Source: Pseudomonadota bacterium | GTDB taxonomy: Bacteria > Pseudomonadota > Gammaproteobacteria > Burkholderiales > Rhodocyclaceae | NCBI GenBank assembly: GCA_021811225.1 | Contig: JAJZPJ010000069.1 | Coordinates: 1-12,428 of the forward strand | Length of the DNA stretch: 12,428 nucleotides | Direction of reading: 5' to 3' | In this document: positions 7,568 to 12,428 of the stretch, in pieces | Layout: the number at the start of each line of letters is the position of its first letter | How positions within the stretch are numbered: the stretch's first letter is position 1 | Position numbers and translations under genes: made by a program | Notes under the pieces: model-generated | What the model was told of the DNA's origin: nothing | Seen by the model: only the letters and a program-made list of their open reading frames with translations | Databases searched by the model: none

Positions 7568-8014
7568 CTAAGCCGACAGTTCCCTGGCCCGCTCGAGCGC
7601 CCGGCGCAGGCGCAACAGCGTTTCCTGCGCCTGATGCAGTTCGGCGTCGCGGAATTCGGCGAAGGCGGGTCGGAGATGGGCGAGGTGGGCCGGGAAGACG
7701 CGGGCGAACAGCGACGCGCCCTGCTCGGTGAGCTGCACGGTCTGGCTGCGGCCGTCGGTGGGCGAGGCGACGCGGCGCGCCAGCCCTTTCGCCACCAGGC
7801 GATCGACCACGCCGGTCAGCGTGCCCTTGGTGATCAGCGTTTTCTCTCCCAGTTCCCTGAAGTTCATCCCGGCGGTGTTGCCCAGCGTGGCGATCAGGTC
7901 GAATTGCGCCGGCGTCAGGCCGAGGCTGCGGATGTTGGCCGCCGAATAACTCTCGAAGGTCTGGTAGCAATGCGCCAGTTCGCGCAGCAGGGGGAGGAAG
8001 GCGTCCTGGTTCAC
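7568..8014 (-). CDS. MarR family transcriptional regulator
   Basis: This 148-residue protein is the usual size for a MarR repressor, which binds palindromic DNA as a dimer and releases it on binding a small ligand. The winged helix covers about residues 30-105: LTPAQFDLIATLGN, FRELGEKTLITKGTLTGVVDRL as the recognition region, KGLARRVASPTDGRSQTVQL as the wing, then LTEQGASLF. Helices at both ends provide the dimer interface. It starts at GTG 8014, only ten bases after the ubiK stop, so the two are probably cotranscribed. The receptor gene begins about 50 bases after its stop, and inverted repeats in that gap are candidate binding sites. Its targets are unproven; control of the downstream receptor/binding-protein/GGDEF-EAL genes is the simplest guess. 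Confidence 0.92.
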   Translation of the reverse strand: MNQDAFLPLLRELAHCYQTFESYSAANIRSLGLTPAQFDLIATLGNTAGMNFRELGEKTLITKGTLTGVVDRLVAKGLARRVASPTDGRSQTVQLTEQGASLFARVFPAHLAHLRPAFAEFRDAELHQAQETLLRLRRALERARELSA

Positions 8015-8024
8015 GGGCCTGGAT

Positions 8025-8270
8025 TCAAGCGCCGCGGCGCAGGACCGCCTCCGCCTCCAGCGCCGCCACCCTGGTTTCCAGGGCGGCCAGCCTTTCCCGG
8101 GCGCGGGCGAGCAGCGTCGCCTGGACTTCGAATTCCTCGCGCGTGACCAGATCCAGTTTGGAGAAGCCGCTGGTCAAGAGGGCGCGGGCGTTTTTCTCGA
8201 TGTCCTTGACCGGGCTGGCGGCGACCAGCTCGGAGAGGCGGGTGGAGATTTCCCCGACGAATTTGTTCAT
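8025..8270 (-). CDS. ubiK: UbiK (YqiC/BMFP family), ubiquinone biosynthesis accessory factor
   Basis: An 81-residue protein starting at ATG 8270 (MNKFVGEISTRLSELV). The family signature is plain: an amphipathic N-terminal half (SPVKDIEKNARALL), then LVTREEFEVQATLLARARE and a heptad-rich coiled coil (LAALETRVAALEAEA). In enterobacteria UbiK binds UbiJ and lipids and supports the soluble ubiquinone biosynthesis complex during aerobic growth; older names for the family refer to membrane fusogenic activity. A TTG at 8282 would add four residues but is less likely. It is divergent from torF and is followed after ten bases by marR. In betaproteobacteria as I remember them, ubiK usually sits next to comM, but here four genes separate the two. 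Confidence 0.92.
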   Translation of the reverse strand: MNKFVGEISTRLSELVAASPVKDIEKNARALLTSGFSKLDLVTREEFEVQATLLARARERLAALETRVAALEAEAVLRRGA

Positions 8271-8352
8271 GGCGTGGTCCAATATTGATTTGACATATCA
8301 TTTCGGCTGTCCGAGCAAAGTCTAGCATAGCCTAGATCGAACGTCAGACACT

Positions 8353-8373
8353 GTCGCACCGCGATGGTGCGAC
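8353..8373. promoter_or_regulatory. ntrC site: NtrC-type enhancer site 1 (perfect palindrome)
   Basis: GTCGCACC and GGTGCGAC are perfect 8-base arms around a five-base spacer (GCGAT). The core matches the NtrC pattern GCACC-N5-GGTGC exactly. Its centre (8363) is about 127 bases upstream of the start predicted from the sigma-54 promoter at 8464-8479, a normal enhancer distance. Confidence 0.85.
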
Positions 8374-8386
8374 CTGGCCCCGGCGG

Positions 8387-8401
8387 GCGACATATCGGTG
8401 C
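8387..8401. promoter_or_regulatory. ntrC site: NtrC-type enhancer site 2 (weaker)
   Basis: GCGAC-N5-GGTGC keeps one perfect half and three of five bases in the other. Its centre (8394) is 31 bases from site 1, about three helical turns, close to the paired-site spacing of classical NtrC enhancers such as that of glnA. The spacing supports it more than the sequence does. Confidence 0.5.
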
Positions 8402-8433
8402 AGGCTTCTCTGGCGAAACCCGAAGATATTTTA

Positions 8434-8446
8434 TAATTACATGATT
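8434..8446 (-). promoter_or_regulatory. Candidate IHF site between enhancer and promoter
   Basis: Read on the minus strand, AATCATGTAATTA matches the IHF consensus WATCAANNNNTTR at every defined base except one. It lies in the only strongly AT-rich stretch of the region (about 8428-8460), between the NtrC sites and the -24/-12 promoter. That is where IHF bends DNA in sigma-54 systems. Confidence 0.45.
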
Positions 8447-8463
8447 TTTAAAATAATTAAGGC

Positions 8464-8479
8464 TGGCATGCATCGTGCT
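8464..8479 (+). promoter_or_regulatory. Sigma-54 (-24/-12) promoter of torF-glnK-amtB
   Basis: TGGCATGCATCGTGCT matches TGGCACG-N4-TTGCW at both invariant elements: GG at 8465-8466 and GC at 8477-8478 with ten bases between. This predicts transcription from about 8490 and a leader of about 33 bases before torF. Enhancer sites upstream and nitrogen genes downstream support it strongly. Confidence 0.82.
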
Positions 8480-8522
8480 CAAGTGATCTCGCAACGATTT
8501 CATTTCTAACAGGAGATTTGCC

Positions 8523-9311
8523 ATGCATAAAACCTTGCTCGCCTCCCTCATTGCAGGTGCTTTCCTATTGCCGGCCGCCGCCTCCGCCCAAACCGCTGCC
8601 GCCCCGAGCCCGTTCACCGGCAACGTCATGCTGACCTCCGAGTATCTCTATCGCGGCATTTCCCAGAGCAACGGCAAGCCGGCGATCCAGGGCGGTTTCG
8701 ATTACGTCAATCCCGACGGGCTCTACGTCGGCACCTGGGGTTCGAGCATTTCCTGGGTGGCCGACGGCAGCGCCGGCATCAGCGCCCCGATCGAAATCGA
8801 CGTCTATGGCGGCTACCGGAATTCCTTCGCCGGCGGCGACTGGAACTACGACGTCGGCGTGCTGACCTACAACTATCCGGGCACTTACAACAATACGCCG
8901 GCCGGTTATGCCAAGCCGGACACCACCGAGATCTACGGCATGCTGGGCTGGAAGTGGTTGAGCCTCAAGTATTCCTCGGTCGTCTCCAGCAACATCTTCG
9001 GTTTCGTCACGCCCACCGGCGGCAAGACTTCGGGCAGCGGCTATCTGGACCTGACCGGCAACTACGATCTGGGCAACGGTCTGGGCCTCACCGCCCACGT
9101 CGGCCACCAGACGATCAAGGACTTCGGTGCGGCCTCCTACACCGACTGGAAGCTCGGCGTCAGCAAGGACCTGGGCTTCGGCGTGCTCGGCTTCGCCTAC
9201 TCGGACACCAACGCCAAGAGCTGTGGCAATGCCACGCCGGTGTACTGCAACGCCTTCGGCCGCGATCTGGGCCAGGGCCGCGCCGTCGTCTCGTTCTCCA
9301 AGACCCTGTGA
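8523..9311 (+). CDS. TorF family putative porin
   Basis: A 262-residue secreted protein. MHKTLLASLIAGAFLLPAAASA is a signal peptide cut before Q23. The start of the mature protein, FTGNVMLTSEYLYRGISQS, is the hallmark of the TorF/gcw_chp family (TIGR02001), and alternating aromatic and polar residues through to VVSFSKTL suit a small beta-barrel. Its exact cargo is not known from sequence. AGGAG at 8511-8515 lies seven bases before the ATG, an ideal ribosome site. It is first in an operon with glnK (28-base gap) and amtB, behind an NtrC/sigma-54 promoter. Increased outer-membrane passage of a nitrogen compound during starvation is therefore a reasonable, untested role. The CGN...YCN segment near the C-terminus has two cysteines that could form a periplasmic disulfide. 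Confidence 0.88.
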   Translation: MHKTLLASLIAGAFLLPAAASAQTAAAPSPFTGNVMLTSEYLYRGISQSNGKPAIQGGFDYVNPDGLYVGTWGSSISWVADGSAGISAPIEIDVYGGYRNSFAGGDWNYDVGVLTYNYPGTYNNTPAGYAKPDTTEIYGMLGWKWLSLKYSSVVSSNIFGFVTPTGGKTSGSGYLDLTGNYDLGNGLGLTAHVGHQTIKDFGAASYTDWKLGVSKDLGFGVLGFAYSDTNAKSCGNATPVYCNAFGRDLGQGRAVVSFSKTL

Positions 9312-9339
9312 TCGACGCAATCTACCTCAAGGAGTCAAC

Positions 9340-9678
9340 ATGAAACTGGTAACCGCCATCATCAAGCCGTTCAAGCTTGACGAGGTGCGTGAAGCCCTCT
9401 CCGCCATCGGCGTGCAGGGCATCACCGTCACCGAGGTCAAGGGCTTCGGCCGGCAGAAGGGGCATACCGAGCTGTATCGCGGCGCGGAATATGTCGTCGA
9501 TTTTCTGCCCAAGGTGAAGGTCGAAGCAGCGGTCAAGAAGGAGCTGCTCGATCAAGTGATCGAAGCCATCGAGAAATCCGCCAGCACCGGCAAGATCGGT
9601 GACGGCAAGATTTTCGTCTTCGATCTGGAACAAGCCATCCGCATCCGCACCGGTGAAACCGGCGCGGACGCGCTGTAA
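9340..9678 (+). CDS. glnK: PII nitrogen regulatory protein GlnK/GlnB
   Basis: A 112-residue PII protein, exactly the family length. It begins MKLVTAIIKPFKLDEVREAL. The T-loop includes GFGRQKGHTELYRGAEYVVDFLPK with Tyr51, the residue uridylylated by GlnD. The two C-terminal signatures are present as STGKIGDGKIFV and the basic IRIRTGE segment, which binds ATP/ADP phosphates. PII trimers sense 2-oxoglutarate and adenylate charge, and GlnK caps and closes the ammonium channel when ammonium returns. AAGGAG precedes the ATG at a good distance. It is placed between torF and amtB, seven bases before amtB. That linkage makes GlnK a better name than GlnB, although the two paralogues are hard to separate by sequence. 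Confidence 0.96.
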   Translation: MKLVTAIIKPFKLDEVREALSAIGVQGITVTEVKGFGRQKGHTELYRGAEYVVDFLPKVKVEAAVKKELLDQVIEAIEKSASTGKIGDGKIFVFDLEQAIRIRTGETGADAL

Positions 9679-9685
9679 GGGGAAA

Positions 9686-11161
9686 ATGATGAAAAAATTG
9701 CTCGCAATTATCCTGACGCTGGTGGCCGTGGGATTCGGCGGTCTGGCGCACGCAGACGACGCTGCGGCACCCGCCGCGGCACCGGCGGTGTCCGCGCCGG
9801 CTGCGGCCCCTGCCGCCGCGGCGGCCGCCGCCCAGCCGATCACCGACAAGATAGACAAGGGCGACACCGCCTGGATGATCGTGGCCACCGCCTTCGTCAT
9901 CCTGATGTCCATCCCCGGCCTGGGTCTGTTCTACGGCGGCCTGGTGCGCAGCAAGAACATGCTCTCGGTGCTGATGCAGGTGTTCGTGATCTTCGCCTTG
10001 ATCAGCGTGCTCTGGGCGGTCTATGGCTACAGCGTCGCGTTCACCGCGGGCAACCCGTTCTTCGGCGGCTTGAGCAAGCTGTTCCTGTCGGGGGTGACGC
10101 CGGACAGCATGGCCGGCACCTTCAGCAAGGGGGTGGCGATTCCCGAGTTGATCTACGTCGCCTTCCAGGGCGCCTTCGCGGCCATCACCGTGGCCCTGAT
10201 CGTCGGCTCCTTCGCCGAGCGCATCAAGTTCTCGGCCTTGCTGCTGTTCTCGGTGCTGTGGTTCACCTTCAGCTACCTGCCGATCGCGCACATGGTCTGG
10301 TACTGGGCGGGTCCGGACGGCTACATCTCCGCCGCGGCCTCCGACAAGCTCAATGCGACCGCCGGCTGGCTGTTCAATAGGGGTGCGCTCGACTTTGCCG
10401 GCGGCACGGTGGTGCATATCGACGCCGCCATGGCCGGCATCGTCGGCGCCTTCCTGATCGGCAAGCGGGTCGGCTACGGCAAGGATTCGATGGCCCCGCA
10501 CAGCCTGACCATGACCATGATGGGCGCCTCGCTGCTGTGGTTCGGCTGGTTCGGCTTCAACGCCGGCTCGGCGCTCGAAGCCAACGGCACCGCGGCGCTG
10601 GCCTTCGTCAATACCTGGCTCGCGACCGCCGCTGCGGCCCTGTCCTGGATGTTCGTCGAGTGGCTGATGAAGGGCAAGCCCTCGATGCTCGGTGCGGTAT
10701 CCGGCGCCGTTGCCGGCCTGGTGGCGATCACCCCGGCCTGCGGCTTCGTCGGCGTCGGCGGCGCTCTGGTCATCGGTCTTCTGGTCGGCGTGGTCTGCCT
10801 CTGGGGCGTCAATGGTCTGAAGCGCATGCTCGGCGCCGACGACTCGCTCGACGTGTTCGGCGTCCATGGCGTCGGCGGCATCCTCGGTTCGCTGCTGACC
10901 GGCGTCTTCGCCGCGCCCAGCCTGGGCGGCAGCGGCATCTACGACTACGTCGCCAACAAGGTCGCCGACGGCTACTCGATCATCGACCAGGTGATCATCC
11001 AGGCCACCGGCGTCGGCGTCACCATCGTCTGGTCGGGCATCGTCGCCTTCATCTGCTACAAGCTGGTCGATATGCTGATCGGACTGCGCGTGGCGGAAGA
11101 GGAAGAGCGCGAGGGTCTGGACATCGCCTCCCACGGCGAGTCTGCCTACCACTACAACTGA
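9686..11161 (+). CDS. amtB: Ammonium transporter AmtB
   Basis: A 491-residue Amt channel. It has a cleavable signal peptide (to about residue 23), as in E. coli AmtB, then an alanine/proline-rich linker to about residue 50, then eleven expected membrane helices. Conserved elements are PGLGLFYGGLVRSKNMLS (77-94), the HMVWYW vestibule region near 202, D236 in LDFAGG, and the twin pore histidines H244 (GGTVVHIDAA) and H394 (VFGVHGVGG). The C-terminal tail (EEEEREGLDIASHGESAYHYN) is the part that contacts GlnK. It carries ammonium inward at the cytoplasmic membrane under nitrogen limitation. Two adjacent ATGs (9686 and 9689) are possible. The GGGG of the Shine-Dalgarno ends three and six bases before them, which slightly favours the second. 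A strong terminator follows 19 bases after the stop. Confidence 0.97.
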   Translation: MMKKLLAIILTLVAVGFGGLAHADDAAAPAAAPAVSAPAAAPAAAAAAAQPITDKIDKGDTAWMIVATAFVILMSIPGLGLFYGGLVRSKNMLSVLMQVFVIFALISVLWAVYGYSVAFTAGNPFFGGLSKLFLSGVTPDSMAGTFSKGVAIPELIYVAFQGAFAAITVALIVGSFAERIKFSALLLFSVLWFTFSYLPIAHMVWYWAGPDGYISAAASDKLNATAGWLFNRGALDFAGGTVVHIDAAMAGIVGAFLIGKRVGYGKDSMAPHSLTMTMMGASLLWFGWFGFNAGSALEANGTAALAFVNTWLATAAAALSWMFVEWLMKGKPSMLGAVSGAVAGLVAITPACGFVGVGGALVIGLLVGVVCLWGVNGLKRMLGADDSLDVFGVHGVGGILGSLLTGVFAAPSLGGSGIYDYVANKVADGYSIIDQVIIQATGVGVTIVWSGIVAFICYKLVDMLIGLRVAEEEEREGLDIASHGESAYHYN

Positions 11162-11180
11162 GTTTCCTAGAGGTGAGTTG

Positions 11181-11212
11181 CGGGCGTCCCAAGCGGGCCG
11201 CCCGTTTTTTTT
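11181..11212 (+). terminator. Rho-independent terminator of torF-glnK-amtB
   Basis: CGGGCG (11181-11186) pairs with CGCCCG (11199-11204). After one mismatch, CCC pairs with GGG around the loop AAGC, and eight T residues (11205-11212) follow. It is a textbook intrinsic terminator 19 bases after the amtB stop. Confidence 0.93.
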
Positions 11213-11275
11213 AGTGCCCGTTTGTCGCCGGAACGGCGACATTACGGGCACTTATCCCCGCAGGGGATTGTGCCG
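11213..11275 (+). repeat. Palindromic intergenic repeat, unit A
   Basis: The unit folds into a long hairpin: AGTGCCCGT (11213-11221) pairs with ACGGGCACT (11244-11252), and inside it TGTCGCCG pairs with CGGCGACA around a GAA loop. A second hairpin, ATCCCC-GCA-GGGGAT (11254-11268), follows, flanked by GGCAC/GTGCC. The last 35 bases (11241-11275) recur exactly in unit B. It resembles REP-like interspersed elements; whether other copies exist in the genome cannot be seen here. Confidence 0.75.
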
Positions 11276-11290
11276 CGAAACAAGTCCAGT

Positions 11291-11352
11291 GTTTTGTCGC
11301 CGGGGAACCCGGTGGCAATTACGGGCACTTATCCCCGCAGGGGATTGTGCCG
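11291..11352 (+). repeat. Palindromic intergenic repeat, unit B
   Basis: The 35-base core at 11318-11352 is identical to 11241-11275, 77 bases upstream. The preceding hairpin is kept, but with a different stem: 11 pairs (11294-11304 with 11308-11318) including two G-U pairs, around the same GAA loop. The outer CCCG of unit A is missing, so the long outer stem is lost. Confidence 0.75.
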
Positions 11353-11373
11353 GCAGTCTTACCTTCCCCCCAG

Positions 11374-11394
11374 CCCCCTCCCCATGGAAGGGGG
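11374..11394 (-). terminator. Hairpin downstream of purU, possible 3' end
   Basis: Read on the minus strand, CCCCCTTCC and GGGGAGGGGG give nine pairs (one G-U) around ATG. It lies 16 bases after the purU stop but is followed by a G-rich tract and not by T residues. It may protect or help end the purU transcript; intrinsic termination is doubtful. Confidence 0.4.
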
Positions 11395-11410
11395 TGACGG
11401 TGGCGCAGGT

Positions 11411-12283
11411 CTACCGGAACACCACCGTCTTGTTGCCGTGGCTCAGCACCCGGTCCTCGATGTGATAGCGCAGGCCGCGGGCGAGCACGGTCTTCTCGAT
11501 GTCCTTGCCGTAGCGCACCATGTCATCGACGGAATCGGAGTGGTCGATGCGGATCACGTCCTGCTCGATGATCGGCCCCTGGTCGAGTTCGGCGGTGACG
11601 TAGTGGCAGGTCGCCCCGATCAGCTTGACGCCGCGCTGGTGGGCCTGGTGGTAGGGCCGGGCGCCGACGAAGCTGGGCAGGAAGGAGTGGTGGATGTTGA
11701 TGATCTGTCCGGGATGGGCGGCGCACAGTTCCGGCGCGATGATCTGCATGTAGCGCGCCAGCACCATGGTGTCGCCGCGCGCCTGTTCGAACAGGCGCGC
11801 GATCTCGGCGTTGGCGTCCGCCTTGTTCGCGGCATTCACCGGCACGTGATGGAAGGGGATGCCGTGCCATTCGACGAAGCCCTTGAAGGTGTCGTGATTG
11901 GAGATCACGCAGGGGATGTCGATGGCGAGTTCCTTCGACTGCCAGCGCGCCAGGAGATCGTAGAGGCAGTGCTCCTGCTGGCTGACCATCACCACCACGC
12001 GTTTTTTGACCGCCGAATCGGACAGCTTCCAGTCCAGTCCCAGCTCTGCCGCGATCGGGGTGAACAGCCGGCGGAATTCGGCGGCCGGAAACGGCAGCGA
12101 GTCGGCCTTGACTTCGATGCGCATGAAGTAGCGGCTGTCCTGGCCGTTCGCGCCGGGATCGGAGTGGTAGCTCGACTCGAGGATCCAGCCCTGGTGCTCG
12201 GCGATGAAACCCGAGACCCTGGCGATGATGCCGACGCGGTCGGGACAGGAGGCGGTGAGGGTGTAGAAGCGCTCGCTGTGCAT
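11411..12283 (-). CDS. purU: Formyltetrahydrofolate deformylase PurU
   Basis: A 290-residue protein of standard length. It hydrolyses 10-formyltetrahydrofolate to formate and tetrahydrofolate, balancing one-carbon pools and feeding formate to PurT in organisms that have it. An ACT domain (about 6-88, starting YTLTASCPDRVGIIARVSGF) senses amino acids; in E. coli the enzyme responds to methionine and glycine. The formyltransferase-type catalytic domain (about 95-280) has INIHHSFLPSFVGARPYHQA with N196 and H198 of the catalytic triad, and the aspartate D234 in ELDQGPIIEQD. SNHDTF at 128-133 is also typical. Its ATG overlaps the stop of the upstream thrH-like gene by one base (TGATG), so the two are likely translationally coupled. 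Confidence 0.96.
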   Translation of the reverse strand: MHSERFYTLTASCPDRVGIIARVSGFIAEHQGWILESSYHSDPGANGQDSRYFMRIEVKADSLPFPAAEFRRLFTPIAAELGLDWKLSDSAVKKRVVVMVSQQEHCLYDLLARWQSKELAIDIPCVISNHDTFKGFVEWHGIPFHHVPVNAANKADANAEIARLFEQARGDTMVLARYMQIIAPELCAAHPGQIINIHHSFLPSFVGARPYHQAHQRGVKLIGATCHYVTAELDQGPIIEQDVIRIDHSDSVDDMVRYGKDIEKTVLARGLRYHIEDRVLSHGNKTVVFR

Positions 12284-12428
12284 CAGATTCTCGCGCTGGC
12301 TTTCTCGATCTCGGCGTCGAGCTCGGCGTAGTTCATCGTCACCGGATACTGCGGGAACTCGCGGATCACGTTCTCGGGCGGCCGGAACAGGATGCCGGCG
12401 TGCGCCTCGCCCAGCATCGCGGTGTCGT
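12283..12428 (-). CDS. thrH: ThrH-like phosphoserine phosphatase/homoserine phosphotransferase (C-terminal part)
   Basis: Only the last 47 codons lie in the window; the gene continues past the right edge. DTAMLGEAHAGILFRPPENV followed by IREFPQYP closely resembles the end of ThrH as I remember it from Pseudomonas, where the HAD-fold motif IV region is DTTMLSEAHAGILF. ThrH dephosphorylates phosphoserine and can transfer phosphate to homoserine. The remainder (YAELDAEIEKASARI) is the C-terminal helix. The stop TGA overlaps the purU start codon by one base. Serine made by this enzyme is the main donor of one-carbon units, so pairing with PurU is metabolically sensible. The catalytic HAD motifs I-III are outside the window and unchecked. 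Confidence 0.82.
   Translation of the reverse strand, partial: DTAMLGEAHAGILFRPPENVIREFPQYPVTMNYAELDAEIEKASARI

Noticed and set aside
8290..8295. TTGACA as a sigma-70 -35 box for torF
   Set aside because: No acceptable -10 lies 16-18 bases downstream, and the sigma-54 promoter explains torF expression.
8322..8335. CTAG-flanked near palindrome as a MarR operator upstream of ubiK
   Set aside because: Only the outer four bases on each side pair, and the centre does not. The support is too weak to list.
9533..11251. 572-codon minus-strand open frame opposite glnK and amtB
   Set aside because: It covers the end of glnK, all of amtB and the amtB terminator. Its D/H/G/R-rich composition without motifs marks it as a shadow.
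11241..11352. Possible minimal CRISPR array (35-base repeat, 42-base spacer)
   Set aside because: There are only two copies, the 'spacer' contains a variant of the hairpin found before the first copy, and no cas genes are present. A palindromic interspersed repeat explains it better.
11222..11410. Short coding potential within the repeat region
   Set aside because: The frames are created by the repeated palindromes themselves, run into antisense purU and have no ribosome site.

Overview
The window is GC-rich chromosomal DNA. Its gene content and order look betaproteobacterial, most plausibly from the Rhodocyclales. That placement is inferred from a ubiK/comM block divergent from a TorF-type porin, glnK and amtB, and from a c-di-GMP signalling protein next to a TonB-dependent receptor; no rRNA or other taxonomic marker is present.

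Layout from left to right. Positions 2-411 (+ strand) hold the last codons of an unrecognised gene and a decayed C-terminal piece of an MFS transporter. On the minus strand, read from 8270 down to 429, come ubiK, a MarR regulator, a TonB-dependent outer-membrane receptor, a periplasmic ABC-type substrate-binding protein with no permease or ATPase, a membrane GGDEF-EAL protein, and yifB/comM. The receptor, binding protein and GGDEF-EAL genes are packed or overlapping (the last pair shares ATGA), so they are probably one translationally coupled unit. It could form an envelope-spanning route from outer membrane through periplasm to cytoplasmic c-di-GMP. This is the most interesting part of the window, and its function is inferred.

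The 252-base gap between ubiK and torF (8271-8522) is a readable nitrogen-control region: a perfect NtrC-type palindrome, a weaker second site 31 bases on, an IHF-like site and a sigma-54 -24/-12 promoter. It drives torF-glnK-amtB on the plus strand (8523-11161), ending in a strong rho-independent terminator. The operon couples an outer-membrane porin, a PII signal protein and the ammonium channel, so it is expected to be switched on under nitrogen limitation.

Between that terminator and purU lie two tandem palindromic repeat units with a perfect 35-base core, plus a further hairpin. The right end, on the minus strand, holds the C-terminus of a ThrH-like phosphatase/phosphotransferase overlapping purU (formyltetrahydrofolate deformylase) by one base. 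This is a small serine/one-carbon operon.
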